Part shown: piece by piece, positions 8,519 to 19,129 of the stretch
How positions within the stretch are numbered: position 1 is the first letter of the stretch
Layout: each line of letters starts with the position of its first letter
The notes under the pieces: model-generated
Database searches by the model: none
The model's input: only the letters and a program-made list of their open reading frames with translations
Told to the model about the DNA's origin: nothing
Translations under genes and position numbers: made by a program
Source of the DNA: Terriglobia bacterium
Lineage (GTDB): Bacteria > Acidobacteriota > Terriglobia > Terriglobales > Acidobacteriaceae
Reading direction: 5' to 3'
DNA: 64,000 bases
Assembly: GCA_020073385.1 (NCBI GenBank)
Contig: JAIQFH010000016.1
Location: 56,672 to 120,671, forward strand

Positions 8519-9877
8519 TTAGCAGCGCACGATCTTCGGACTCTCAATCCCGCGCGTGGCGTTTCTGGTATCCACAACCAACTGCGCCTCTTGGACAATG
8601 CGTTTGTAGTCGTAGTCAGAATGATCGGTCACGATTACCACGCAGTCGTACTGTCCCAAATCCTTTAATTCTGCGCACTTCATCTGCAGGTCATACTTCC
8701 GTCCTTTACCAATAAAGGGGAAGTAGGGATCGTGATAACTGACCTGCGCGCCATCTTTCTGCAAGAGTTCGATGATCGTGAGCGAAGGCGATTCCCGCAG
8801 ATCGTCAATGTCTTTCTTATAGGCCACCCCCAGCACGAGTACCCGTGCCCCGTTCACCGATTTCTTGCGAGTGTTCAGTGCCCCACTGACGGATGCCAGC
8901 ACGTGATAAGGCATGTTGGTATTGATCTCACCGGCAAGTTCAATGAAACGCGTGCGGAAGTCCCACTCCTTCGCTTTCCATGAAAGATAGAAGGGGTCCA
9001 CCGGGATGCAGTGTCCGCCCAGGCCAGGCCCGGGATAGAAGGGATGAAATCCGAAGGGCTTGGTGGATGCGGCCTCGATCACTTCCCAGATGTCGATGCC
9101 CATGCGCAAGCACAGGAGTTTCAGTTCGTTGACCAGAGCGATATTGACGCAGCGATAGATGTTCTCGAGCAGCTTGGTCATTTCCGCCGCGGCTGGAGAA
9201 GAGACGGGCACCGTCCGGTTGAAGATCGAGCCATAAAGCGCACGCGCAAGTTCCGAGGCCTGAGTGTCGAGTCCACCCACTACTTTGGGAATGTCAGGAC
9301 GCGCCACTGTCGTATTGCCGGGATCTTCCCGCTCGGGCGAAAATGCCACGAAAAATTCTTTTCCCGTAAACATGCCGTTCCGCGCGGCTTTCAGCCCTGC
9401 CTTATTCTCGTTCTCCAGGATCGGGATCATGACTTCTTCGGTAGTGCCCGGGTACGTGGTGCTTTCCAAAACCACCAGTTGTCCGGCCCGCAGATGAGGC
9501 GCGATGGAATGTGTAGTGCTGGTAATGAAGCTGAGATCGGGCTCGTGATATTCATCCAATGGGGTGGGGACACAGATGATGATGGCGTCCATCTCTGTCA
9601 GATGTGCGTAGTCTGCGGTAGCTGCGAAGCCAACAGCTTGTGCCGCCTGGATCTCTTCAGGGGCGATGCGATAAATGTATGATCCCCCTTTGGCCAGAGT
9701 GTCGACCTTGCGTTTATCAACATCGAAGCCGGTGACCTTGAACTTCTTTTCGCTATACAGCAGGGCTAAAGGGAGCCCGACATAACCGAGGCCAATAATT
9801 CCCACGCGGGCCTCTCGCTGTTCAATCTTTTTCTTCAGTTGATCAATGGCCGCATCTGCGGCAGAGTAGGTCGTCAT
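8519..9877 (-). CDS. nucleotide-sugar 6-dehydrogenase (WecC/WbpA type)
   Basis: A 452-aa enzyme that oxidises C6 of a UDP-sugar (probably UDP-GlcNAc or UDP-ManNAc) to a uronate with two NAD+, for surface polysaccharide. The Rossmann motif is VGIIGLGYVGLPLA near residue 25; the central domain includes the family's helix KLLENIYRCVNIALVNE; the catalytic Cys is in GLGGHCIPVDPFY; the C-terminal domain contains GVAYKKDIDDLRESP. The ATG start at 9877 follows GGAGG; the open frame extends upstream but is not translated by this logic. No glycosyltransferases are adjacent. Substrate choice cannot be read from the sequence. Confidence 0.93.
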   Translation of the reverse strand: MTTYSAADAAIDQLKKKIEQREARVGIIGLGYVGLPLALLYSEKKFKVTGFDVDKRKVDTLAKGGSYIYRIAPEEIQAAQAVGFAATADYAHLTEMDAIIICVPTPLDEYHEPDLSFITSTTHSIAPHLRAGQLVVLESTTYPGTTEEVMIPILENENKAGLKAARNGMFTGKEFFVAFSPEREDPGNTTVARPDIPKVVGGLDTQASELARALYGSIFNRTVPVSSPAAAEMTKLLENIYRCVNIALVNELKLLCLRMGIDIWEVIEAASTKPFGFHPFYPGPGLGGHCIPVDPFYLSWKAKEWDFRTRFIELAGEINTNMPYHVLASVSGALNTRKKSVNGARVLVLGVAYKKDIDDLRESPSLTIIELLQKDGAQVSYHDPYFPFIGKGRKYDLQMKCAELKDLGQYDCVVIVTDHSDYDYKRIVQEAQLVVDTRNATRGIESPKIVRC

Positions 9878-10007
9878 GAAGCCTCCGGGACAGCAACGGG
9901 ATGAAAGGTAAGAAACCGTCAATTTTAGCACCCACTCCTCCACTCCACTCCGCCACGAAAGTGGGGGATAACTCAGAATTCTGAACGCTACGAACGAGGC
10001 TCGATCA

Positions 10008-10607
10008 TTGCCTACGAACTGGACGGGAAGAGGACGTGTGCGGCTCGCAATTGGTGGTCTAGCGGCTCTGCTTCTGATCACATTTACGCTCGTAGCAGGG
10101 AGAATACTCGTCGTCGACGCTCCCCAGCCCTCCGACCTGATCCTTGTGCTGGCTGGAGAGACGGATCGTCGTCCCGCGCATGCCCTTGAGTTGCTGCATC
10201 AAGGCTATGGAAAGCATGTGCTGATCGATGTTCCCGCTGACACCATGATCTACGAGTTCTCACAACTTGATCTGGCGCAGAAGTACGTTCGGGATCTCCC
10301 CGACGCGGCTTCGGTGAGCCTCTGTCCCATTCATGGCTTGTCGACGCGAGAGGAGACTCACGATGTTGAAAAATGCCTCACGGCCGAGAGCGGCCCTCGT
10401 ATTCTAATTGTGACGTCCGACTTTCATACGCGCCGCGCGCTCAGCATCTTCCGACATGAGCTCCCGAGCAAGTCCTTCTCCGTCGCCGCCGCACACAACT
10501 CAACCGAATTCGGTTCGCGTTGGTGGACACACCGGCAGTGGGCAAAGACCTGCGCTGGTGAGTGGCTGCGAACCATTTGGTGGAACGCCGTCGAACGATG
10601 GTGGTGA
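10008..10607 (+). CDS. YdcF-like (DUF218) membrane-anchored protein
   Basis: A 199-aa protein with an N-terminal membrane anchor (about residues 12-34) and a DUF218 domain: DLILVLAGETDRRPAHALELLHQGYGKHVLID, then STREETHDVEKCL and ILIVTSDFHTRRALSIF, the last being the family's hallmark. Relatives such as SanA and YdcF are linked to envelope polysaccharide metabolism. It starts with TTG at 10008 and is divergent from the nucleotide-sugar dehydrogenase, with 130 bases between, which fits a shared envelope role. Confidence 0.8.
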   Translation: MPTNWTGRGRVRLAIGGLAALLLITFTLVAGRILVVDAPQPSDLILVLAGETDRRPAHALELLHQGYGKHVLIDVPADTMIYEFSQLDLAQKYVRDLPDAASVSLCPIHGLSTREETHDVEKCLTAESGPRILIVTSDFHTRRALSIFRHELPSKSFSVAAAHNSTEFGSRWWTHRQWAKTCAGEWLRTIWWNAVERWW

Positions 10608-10651
10608 TCAGGAAGCTTGTCCAGAGCGGAAACTCGTCTGCTCTCAATCAT

Positions 10652-10671
10652 AAGTTTTCCACCGAAAACTT
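10652..10671 (+). terminator. hairpin after the YdcF-like gene
   Basis: AAGTTTTC (10652-10659) pairs perfectly with GAAAACTT (10664-10671) around a 4-base loop, 45 bases after the stop at 10607. No uridine run follows, so termination is likely but not certain. Confidence 0.45.
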
Positions 10672-10764
10672 CGACGGCTAGCACAAAAGCCATTGACGGG
10701 CAACTCCTTACGAGGGTACGATTCCCAAAACGGTCATCAACATAGTTATTAACGGAGTGTGGGA

Positions 10765-11442
10765 ATGGGCAGGTCCGCGTTTCGCGGTATGGTCAGTTGT
10801 GTGCTGGCGGTTCTGTTCCCGTTTTCGTTGTTCGCGGCCGATTCCAATGCGGCTATGCTTTATACGAGCGGACACGCTTGGGTGAATGGCGCGCACGTTC
10901 CCCGTCCTTCTTCCGCAATTTTCTCTGGCGACCTTCTGCAAACGCACTCCGATTCTGTCGCGAATATCAATCAACCCGGCTCCACGGTCCGCGTACTATC
11001 CGATTCCCTGGTTCAATTTGAAGGAAACTCAGTCACAATTGATCATGGCGGAGTTACGGTTTCCACCTCCAAGGAAATGGCAACTGTGGCTGGCGAGGTC
11101 AAAGTAGTGCCGGCTTCGAGTGCGTGGACGGAGTTCAATGTAACGGATCTCGACGGAACCGTGCGGATCGCCGCCCGCAAGGGCGATGTTACGGTCAGTG
11201 ACGGAAAAGGAACTGTCACGCTCGCTCAGGGTCAGGAGACCACACGCGACGAGTCCTCGGACAACTCCTCCGATAAAAGCAAACGGAAGAATCGCAAGCG
11301 GGAGGGCGGGGCGACTCCTGGCGCGAGTGGTGGAATTCTTAACTCCCCGATTGCGATCGGGGCTGCCGGTGCCGCCGCGCTCGGCATCACCACATGGGTG
11401 TTGATCAAAGACGACGATCCAGCCAGCCCAGCCAAGCCGTAA
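10765..11442 (+). CDS. secreted FecR-domain-like protein
   Basis: A protein of about 225 aa with a signal peptide (MGRSAFRGMVSCVLAVLFPFSLFA). The body (about 30-150) matches the FecR pattern of beta strands: SGDLLQTHSDSVANI, GSTVRVLSDSLVQFEG, TEFNVTDLDGTVRIAARKGDVTV. It then has a charged Ser/Lys/Arg stretch and a C-terminal Gly/Ala-rich membrane helix near 200-222. Unlike regulatory FecR proteins, no sigma factor or TonB receptor is adjacent, so it is more likely structural or envelope-associated. ATG 10765 has GGAG seven bases upstream; GTG 10759 is possible. Confidence 0.75.
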   Translation: MGRSAFRGMVSCVLAVLFPFSLFAADSNAAMLYTSGHAWVNGAHVPRPSSAIFSGDLLQTHSDSVANINQPGSTVRVLSDSLVQFEGNSVTIDHGGVTVSTSKEMATVAGEVKVVPASSAWTEFNVTDLDGTVRIAARKGDVTVSDGKGTVTLAQGQETTRDESSDNSSDKSKRKNRKREGGATPGASGGILNSPIAIGAAGAAALGITTWVLIKDDDPASPAKP

Positions 11443-11592
11443 TAATTTCGCTGCGATTTTTGCCTCAGTAAAGGATCTGCACGAAGATTTCCGTTCCCTT
11501 TCGATCTTACTTCTGAAGCGAAGTCCGCGGATGGATCTGAAAAAATCCCCCCTGGTTCCGTGATCAAAAGGCAACTACCTGCCCTGCCCGTT

Positions 11593-11598
11593 TATAAT
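11593..11598 (+). promoter_or_regulatory. -10 element upstream of lysS
   Basis: TATAAT in the context GTTTATAAT lies 32 bases before the lysS start. The -35 position at 17-bp spacing is poor, so the promoter call rests on the -10 alone. Confidence 0.4.
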
Positions 11599-11629
11599 CT
11601 CCCTTCCTTGCAAGGATTAAGGACCTCCA

Positions 11630-13210
<1,581 letters not shown>

Positions 13211-13535
13211 CGGAGTAACTTCGCAGGCGAATCTTGCGGTGAAGCGAGTTGGTTCAAGCCGCGAAGCGGCGAAAGAATGCAGCCCACGGCGGCAGCCGTA
13301 GGTGCACTTTGGAAAATGGAACAAGCCCTGGAGGGGCGTAAGAACTCACCGCGCACACCCAACTGATGGTGGGAGCGAAGGTTTAACTTCCCAACTCCCC
13401 AGTATCTACCGATGCACTATTACTGGTGCATCTTCGTCTTTATACTCTTGACGTAAACTTCAAGGTTTTGCGTCAGCAGCGCTACCGTAGCGTCCGCAAG
13501 CCCTGCAGGACTCTGGGTCGGTAGCGCTTTGCCAT
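13211..13535. repeat. gene-free stretch with small hairpins
   Basis: No gene is seen between the convergent lysS and cytochrome genes. It holds GCCGCGAAGCGGC (13258-13270), a motif repeated at 22980, and a hairpin GATGCAC/GTGCATC (13411-13417 with 13426-13432). These could serve as weak bidirectional terminators or belong to a dispersed palindromic family. Confidence 0.5.
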
Positions 13536-13910
13536 CTACTCGTGGGTGTCTCTCCCTGTCGTATTCTTGCCGCGAGTTTTTTCCCGTGCGGTGCGCGGAG
13601 CGTCGTACATAGGGCGTTCCGGGCTGAAATTCCCGCTCAGGTAATCGATCAGCGCATCCCGATCGTTCGCATCCACAACCGCGCCCCACTTCACCATCTT
13701 GTCGACTTCCTTGCTCCACACTGCTTTGCTCAGTCGTTGCTGCACGATGATGCGCGCCTCGTGACATTCCAGACACGCGGTCGTGGCCTTCTGCTGCATA
13801 GTTCCGGCAGGCAATTCCTCGTTGGGTTGCGCACCGTTCTGAGCAGGGATCAACGCCGGACTGGTAAGGCCAATCAGCACAAGAATTATGATTGAGTCTT
13901 TATGTGACAT
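13536..13910 (-). CDS. monohaem cytochrome c, SorB-like sulfite dehydrogenase subunit
   Basis: A 124-aa exported protein with a signal peptide (MSHKDSIIILVLIGLTSPAL) and a single haem motif CLECH near residue 46. It resembles the small cytochrome subunit of sulfite:cytochrome c oxidoreductase (SorB), with a candidate axial Met in EVDKMVKWGA. Its start overlaps the 3' end of the SorA-like fragment by 11 bases, the translational coupling expected of a SorAB pair, and AGGTGAAG precedes the ATG. The tail is Lys/Arg/Thr-rich and lacks recognisable structure. The partner is truncated, so its electron donor is uncertain. Confidence 0.72.
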   Translation of the reverse strand: MSHKDSIIILVLIGLTSPALIPAQNGAQPNEELPAGTMQQKATTACLECHEARIIVQQRLSKAVWSKEVDKMVKWGAVVDANDRDALIDYLSGNFSPERPMYDAPRTAREKTRGKNTTGRDTHE

Positions 13911-14403
13911 GGATCTTCACCTGATCGATGGCGTTGTAAAGATAACCGCTCGGGTTCCAAACCGCTTCGGTCGGCTGCACGCGACCCTGACCATCGGTAG
14001 CGCGAGACTGTATGACGTAATCTCCTCGTTGGGCATTCCAGGCGTAAGTCCAGAGGCGCCACGCGTAGCGGGATTGTTCGTGCCCGAGCGCCGCGGGATT
14101 CCAGGTTGCGCCACTGTCAGTAGAGATCTCCACTTTTACAACGTCGGCTTCGCCAGCCCAGGCGGCGCCGCGCAGCGTCGTCCTGCCCGACTTCAAACTC
14201 GCTCCATCGCGCGGCCCGGAGATCACGGACTTCACGTTCAATCCCGTGACCACGTGCGTATCCTCCGGCTTCACCGAATCGCCAGGCTTAACCAGTTGGT
14301 TCGGGAAACGATAACCCGGACTCATGAAGTTACCCACAAATTCCGATTCCAGGACTTTGATTTCCGCCAGCCATTTGCACGACGCGGCTGAAGAAACGTC
14401 TCT
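13900..14403 (-). pseudogene. truncated SorA-like sulfite dehydrogenase (C-terminal domain only)
   Basis: Only the molybdenum-cofactor oxidoreductase dimerisation domain remains (about 145-168 codons). The sequence includes TTLRGAAWAGEADVVKVEIS, DSGATWNPAAL, RYAWRLWTYAW and SRATDGQGRVQP, typical of the Ig-like C-terminal domain of sulfite oxidases. Homology continues upstream of the first possible start (GTG 14337): codons to 14403 read SCKWLAEIKVLESEF, the usual linker to the catalytic domain, before an in-frame TGA. The roughly 250-residue catalytic domain with its Mo-ligating Cys is absent; the porin gene ends 27 bases away. A 7-bp inverted repeat (14388-14407) marks the junction. Confidence 0.78.
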
Positions 14404-14429
14404 TCAGAAAGGTTTTGTTGCATTTTCGA

Positions 14430-16103
14430 CTAGAAGATGTAGATCGTGTCGAACTGCAAGCGAGTGAGCCAAGGCTCGGTGCTGGCCAACGGACGTCCGA
14501 TCAGGGCCGTGAATCCCAGCTGCACATTCTTGTCGAACTGATAGAACATGTCGACCCTGTGCTGGCTGACGTTCGTTCCCTGACGAATGTCGCTGTAGTT
14601 GAAGTTCCCCAGCACGGCCTCGCGTTCGATATAAATGCGTGTGTAGCCAAACTGGAAGTCGTTCTTCTCCAGCAACCGTCCAACTCTCCCTTCCGCCCAG
14701 TAGCCGCGGCGTTGATTCGAGGAGCAGGGCACGTTCAGAGTCTGTTTAAACGTCTGTGTTGCGGTATTCGCCGGGGCCACAACAATGTTGGCAAGATTGG
14801 CACAAGCCCGCGTGTTCTGGACATAGTCACCGATAAAGGACACAGGGAAGCGGGCGTTTCCGGTGTTGATGTCGATCTTTGCCAGGTTGTCGAACAAAGC
14901 GAACTTTGACGCGAACTGTGCACTGGTGACGGAAGTGACCCCTGTCGGATAAGCCGTTCCGTCTACCGTGATGATGGTGGACGCAGTCGTCGTGTAAGTG
15001 GAATCTTGCACCGGGTTGCCCGAACCCAGCGGGAGCAGGCCGGTCAGAGGAGTCTGCGGATTCTTCGAACTGGCGCGGGCCAAGGCTAGCGCGATCGAGT
15101 CCGTGCCGCGATAGTCGTAAAATCCGGAGAACGCGCTCAAGGTGACACGCGGACCAAGCTGCCAGGCTGTCTGCAACTGGCCACCGTAAGTGATCTGCTG
15201 GGCAATGCGTTTGTTGGTTGACGATGTGCCAGCTACTTCCGCGAAGGGCAGTTGGAATCCAACCAGAGCAATCCGCTTCAGGATCGGCGTATTGAGTTTG
15301 AATCCGAGCGTTTCAGCCGCACCATCGGGATTCAGGTCTTTATCCCAAGTCAGTTCGGTATTGAACCATGGGTAACGAAACTTTCCGCCGACAACTGTCA
15401 GGTGCTTGAACTGGTCTGGGGTGAATTCCACAAACGCCTGATCGAGCGCGATAGGCTTACGCGTATAGAAGCCTGTCAGGGTCTGGTTCGTGGTCGTGGG
15501 ATCATTGATGTCGCCACTGGCAAGCGTGATGCCGGTCCGGAACTGCGAGCCGAGCGTGGCGAGTGCGTTGAAACGCACGCGAACGCGCGCGCGCGCGCGG
15601 TCCATCGACTGATCAGCGGGGCCGCCAAAGAAAGGTTCTGCCCGTAGGCGGACATCACCACTGAACGAGATCGGGCCCAGGCCCTTGATCTGGCGTTCGA
15701 GGTTGCGAATGTGCTCGTCGGAACTTCCCGCCTGGACTGTCTGGGCTTGGGACGCATTTTGCGGCTGAGGAGCGTCTGCTTGCAGCTTCGGGCTCGAAGC
15801 TCGGCCGGAGGCAGGCGTGCCGTCCATCGGCGCCACCGATGCGACCACCATCGCCGGTTCCGGCTCCGCTTTGCGCCCCGTTTCCAGGGCGTCAATCCGC
15901 TGCTGTTGCTCGTGGACCAACTGCTTCAGTTGCTCAAGTTCTGAACGGAGTTGTTGGTCCGGCGTGGGTACCGGAGTAATGGGCGCCTCGGCCGAGGAGG
16001 TTGCGGGCGCCGCGTTCGAAGCGGTCTGAGTTTGTGCCCACGCTCCCGCCGTCAGTGCGGCTAAAGTCAGAGCCGTGAAGAATCGTTGTCCTGTTACGTT
16101 CAT
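14430..16103 (-). CDS. outer-membrane porin with N-terminal coiled coil
   Basis: A 557-aa secreted protein: signal peptide ending near GAWAQ, a coiled-coil stretch (about 48-75, QQLRSELEQLKQLVHEQQQRIDAL type), a low-complexity linker, then a beta-barrel from about 140 to the end (FSGDVRLRAEPFF, RARVRVRFNALATLGSQFRTGITLASGD) closing with aromatic IYIF, a usual outer-membrane insertion signal. It resembles the putative porins (Porin_5-like) of Acidobacteriota. It lies downstream of the SsuABC-like genes on the same strand and has its own promoter, so it may admit sulfonates or sulfate. AAGGAGAG precedes the ATG. Confidence 0.78.
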   Translation of the reverse strand: MNVTGQRFFTALTLAALTAGAWAQTQTASNAAPATSSAEAPITPVPTPDQQLRSELEQLKQLVHEQQQRIDALETGRKAEPEPAMVVASVAPMDGTPASGRASSPKLQADAPQPQNASQAQTVQAGSSDEHIRNLERQIKGLGPISFSGDVRLRAEPFFGGPADQSMDRARARVRVRFNALATLGSQFRTGITLASGDINDPTTTNQTLTGFYTRKPIALDQAFVEFTPDQFKHLTVVGGKFRYPWFNTELTWDKDLNPDGAAETLGFKLNTPILKRIALVGFQLPFAEVAGTSSTNKRIAQQITYGGQLQTAWQLGPRVTLSAFSGFYDYRGTDSIALALARASSKNPQTPLTGLLPLGSGNPVQDSTYTTTASTIITVDGTAYPTGVTSVTSAQFASKFALFDNLAKIDINTGNARFPVSFIGDYVQNTRACANLANIVVAPANTATQTFKQTLNVPCSSNQRRGYWAEGRVGRLLEKNDFQFGYTRIYIEREAVLGNFNYSDIRQGTNVSQHRVDMFYQFDKNVQLGFTALIGRPLASTEPWLTRLQFDTIYIF

Positions 16104-16255
16104 GGAAATACGGTCCTCTCCTTTTAGGTGTGTTGCATTTGTGTTTTTAGGGGAGACAACTTGGGGATTTCTAGTCGCTCAACAGGCGGAAAGAAATCTC
16201 TCTGATTTCGAGTGGTGCTGACAACCTGCATGCTTGGTAATCATTTGTCTAGTAA

Positions 16256-16284
16256 GTAATACTATAAACATAGTAGACATTCAA
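16256..16284 (-). promoter_or_regulatory. promoter upstream of the porin, with palindrome
   Basis: On the minus strand TTGAAT (16284-16279) and TATTAC (16261-16256) are 17 bases apart. The spacer contains a perfect inverted repeat TACTATAAACATAGTA (16260-16275). The core resembles the promoter of the binding-protein gene at 19130-19158 (both contain ATGTCTA then C/T then TAT), suggesting co-regulation. Confidence 0.5.
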
Positions 16285-16364
16285 TCAGGATCTGTTCTTG
16301 ATCGTTAACGCCACGTTAATTTCTTACAGAGCGGAAGCAGGGAAGAACTACTTCCGCGTCTTCC

Positions 16365-17126
16365 TTAGTTAGCTGGAGCCAATCCCCACTTGTTCTGCAA
16401 ATGCCGCTCCATCCCTTTGAACACCACGCCGTCGACGACATACCCGATCGCGATGATCAGAAGCATGACGGCAATGACGGCACTCATATCATTCAAGTCA
16501 CGGCCCATCATCAGAACCTGGCCCAGGCCGAGACTAAGGTAAAGCATCTCAGCCGTGATCAACGATCGCCAGGCAAAGGCCCATCCCTGCTTCAGTCCCG
16601 AAACAATGAAAGGCAAGCTCGCTGGCAGCAGGACATACCAGAACAGCTTGAATCCCTTCGCGCCGAGATTCCGTCCGGCCTGCCCGAAGATTTTCGGCAT
16701 CTGTTTGCGGCCGTCTTCCATGGCCAGCGTGACCGACAGCAGCGATCCCATGATGACGACAAAAAGAATCGCATTCTGATTCAGTCCAAACCAGAGCAAG
16801 GCGAGCGGCCACCAGCAGATGCTCGGCAGGCTCTGCAGGCTGACCAGCAGGCCACCCATGGTTTCTTCAAGGAACTTGTTGCTGGCGACACCGAGACCCA
16901 GAATCATGCCTAGCACGACAGAAATCCCATAGCCGATCAGCACCCGTGTCATGCTGACCCGGATGGCGATCCAGTACGTGTGATCCTGGAACCCGGCATA
17001 CAGCGCTTCGCCCACGCTCCACGGGGTAGGGAACAGATACGGCGGCCAAATCTTCAGTTCAGCCAGCAGCGTCCAGAGCGCGAGCAGTGCGGCGTAAAAG
17101 ATTACGTAGCGAGCGGCGCGTTTCAT
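16365..17126 (-). CDS. ABC transporter permease, SsuC/TauC/NrtB family
   Basis: A 253-aa inner-membrane protein with about six helices and the binding-protein-dependent permease loop around LGAKGFKLFWYVLLPASLPFIVSGLKQ (residues about 150-180), which docks to the ATPase. Length and order match the sulfonate/taurine/nitrate group. The gene overlaps the ATPase gene by 4 bases, so the two are translated together. The substrate is inferred as an organosulfonate from the neighbouring sulfite dehydrogenase remnant rather than from the permease itself. Confidence 0.9.
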   Translation of the reverse strand: MKRAARYVIFYAALLALWTLLAELKIWPPYLFPTPWSVGEALYAGFQDHTYWIAIRVSMTRVLIGYGISVVLGMILGLGVASNKFLEETMGGLLVSLQSLPSICWWPLALLWFGLNQNAILFVVIMGSLLSVTLAMEDGRKQMPKIFGQAGRNLGAKGFKLFWYVLLPASLPFIVSGLKQGWAFAWRSLITAEMLYLSLGLGQVLMMGRDLNDMSAVIAVMLLIIAIGYVVDGVVFKGMERHLQNKWGLAPAN

Positions 17127-18067
17127 GCATGGTCTCCCGGTTCAATGTGTGGCTTCACACCGGCCGAGTATTCGGCTTCGAGCGAGCGGTTGATTTCATC
17201 GCGCAGTTCGTCGAGCACGGCGCGCGCGGCGAGGGCAACCTCAGGATCTTCAAGGGCGCGCGGACGGGGCAGGCTCACCGGAAATTCGGTTTTCACGCGC
17301 CCTGGCCGGAAGGTTAGAAGAACCACGCGATCGCCCAGGCGAACCGCTTCGCGTACGTTGTGCGTGACGAAAATGATGGTTCGTCCCGTCTCGCTCCAGA
17401 TGCGCTCCAGTTCATCATGCAGCAGATCGCGGGTCTGGGCGTCGAGCGCGGCGAAGGGTTCGTCCATCAGCAGGACGTCAGGTTCGGTTGCCAAAGCACG
17501 GGCGATCGCAACCCGCTGCCGCATCCCTCCCGAGAGTTGGTGAATGTAGCTCCTCTCGAATTTTGCCAGATGCACCAGGCGCAAGTAGTGCCGCATCTTT
17601 TCCTGGCGCTCAGTTTTGGGCACTCCCTTCATCTTCATCCCGAACTCAACGTTTTCGGCGACCGTCAGCCATGGGAAAAGTCCATGCTCCTGAAAGATCA
17701 GGATGCGATCGGTGCCAGGCCCCTCTACCGGACGGCCGTCGATCAGCACCTCTCCCGATGTCTGCGCTTGCAGGCCAGCGATCAGATGCAGCAGCGTCGA
17801 TTTGCCGCAACCAGACGGACCGACAATGCAGAGAAACTCTCCTGCCCGCACCTCCAGGTTAATGTGGTCCAGCGCGAGAAGTCGTTCGCCCGTCTGTGTG
17901 CGATAGCTGAGACAAATGTCTCTGAGGCCTACCTTCGATACCTGCGTGGATCGTGCACGATCCGGAGGAGCAACAGAAACCGGGCCCAACTTCACGGCGC
18001 GCGCTGGCACGTGCGATTTAGATGCGTTTGGATAGCGGTGCGGAACAGCCTGTGCATGAGTGCTCAT
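17123..18067 (-). CDS. ABC transporter ATPase, SsuB/TauB family
   Basis: A 314-aa nucleotide-binding subunit. Walker A is GPSGCGKST, the Q-loop lies in LIFQEHGLFPWLTV, the signature is LSGGMRQRVAIARAL, Walker B is VLLMDEPFAALD and the switch His is in IFVTHNVREA. About 50 residues before the ABC domain are Arg/Pro-rich and not part of the usual fold, making it longer than typical (about 255). It overlaps both neighbours by 4 bases, forming a tight binding protein-ATPase-permease operon. Confidence 0.92.
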   Translation of the reverse strand: MSTHAQAVPHRYPNASKSHVPARAVKLGPVSVAPPDRARSTQVSKVGLRDICLSYRTQTGERLLALDHINLEVRAGEFLCIVGPSGCGKSTLLHLIAGLQAQTSGEVLIDGRPVEGPGTDRILIFQEHGLFPWLTVAENVEFGMKMKGVPKTERQEKMRHYLRLVHLAKFERSYIHQLSGGMRQRVAIARALATEPDVLLMDEPFAALDAQTRDLLHDELERIWSETGRTIIFVTHNVREAVRLGDRVVLLTFRPGRVKTEFPVSLPRPRALEDPEVALAARAVLDELRDEINRSLEAEYSAGVKPHIEPGDHA

Positions 18068-19110
18068 TGCATCGCCTTTCGCTTTTTCTCTGCAAGAACC
18101 TGGTTCAGGATCGTTAAATCGTAGAGTCCGGAAAGTTCCGGCATCTGCCGGCCCAGGAATCCGTCTTCGAAAGCCTGCTGGGCAGCGGTATTCAGCGCAG
18201 CGTGCAGCGGATCGTAGGTGATCTGCAATCGCGAGAAAGCCTCGTTGAGAACGTCGGCAGGCAGCGCTTTGTTCGTTTCACGCTGAATCTGCTCGTTCAA
18301 TAGCTTCTTGGCTTCGGCCGGATGCACATTGATCCAGTCGGTCAATTCGATGTGAGCTCGAATCCAGTTCTTCACCAGATCGGGATGCGCTTTCAGGAAC
18401 TTTGTGTTGACTACCAGCAATCCGATGACGAACTGTCCATTGGGCCAAAGCGAGCGCTCGTCGACCAGAAGCTTGCCATTGCCTTCGCGAATGAGTCGCG
18501 TAGCCCACGGCTCAGGAGCCCACGCCGCATCGAGATCCTTCTTCAGGAAGAGCGTCAACTGGTCGGGATTGGCCATGGGGATAATCTGCACGTCCCCACC
18601 CTTGTCGTTGGTCTTCAGGCCGTTCTTCTTCAACCAATTCCGCAGAGCGACATCTTGCGTGTTGCCGAATTGCGGCGATGCCACACGCTTGCCGTGAAAG
18701 TCCTGCGGCCCTTGAATTCCGGCATCATTGCGGACGATCAGCGATGCTCCCCCGCTGGCCGCACCGGCGACCACCCGAAGCGCCTCTCCATTGGACCGGA
18801 CGTAGCCATTAATCGCAGGATTCGGACCGACATACGTCATATCGATCGCGCCCGCAAATAGCGCTTCAATCGCAGAAGGGCCGGCGTTGAAACTGGTCCA
18901 CTGAATCCCGACGCTCGGGCCCATCGCCTTGTCGAACCAACCGTTGGCTTTTCCCACCATGGCCTGCGCGTGGGTAATGTTCGGAAAGGCGCCAACCCGG
19001 ATGGTTGTTATGTTTCCTTGCGCCCACCCTGAAATCGATAGCGCAGGCAATAACAGGAAGCCAGGAAGCAGTCTCTGCAGCGCTCGCGAATATTTCTGGA
19101 AAATCTTCAT
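18064..19110 (-). CDS. ABC transporter substrate-binding protein, SsuA-like
   Basis: A 348-aa exported binding protein: signal peptide MKIFQKYSRALQRLLPGF..., then the NMT1/SsuA-type fold with IRVGAFPNITHAQAMVGKANG, SAIEALFAGAIDMTYVGPNPA, VASPQFGNTQDVALRNWL and AAWAPEPWATRLI. These patterns belong to the aliphatic sulfonate binding group. I chose ATG 19110 over upstream starts because the promoter -10 lies at 19130-19135, which leaves a leader under 20 bases without a clear ribosome-binding site. It is the first gene of the transporter operon. Confidence 0.88.
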   Translation of the reverse strand: MKIFQKYSRALQRLLPGFLLLPALSISGWAQGNITTIRVGAFPNITHAQAMVGKANGWFDKAMGPSVGIQWTSFNAGPSAIEALFAGAIDMTYVGPNPAINGYVRSNGEALRVVAGAASGGASLIVRNDAGIQGPQDFHGKRVASPQFGNTQDVALRNWLKKNGLKTNDKGGDVQIIPMANPDQLTLFLKKDLDAAWAPEPWATRLIREGNGKLLVDERSLWPNGQFVIGLLVVNTKFLKAHPDLVKNWIRAHIELTDWINVHPAEAKKLLNEQIQRETNKALPADVLNEAFSRLQITYDPLHAALNTAAQQAFEDGFLGRQMPELSGLYDLTILNQVLAEKKRKAMQ

Positions 19111-19129
19111 TGTGGCAAAGTATCCCATA

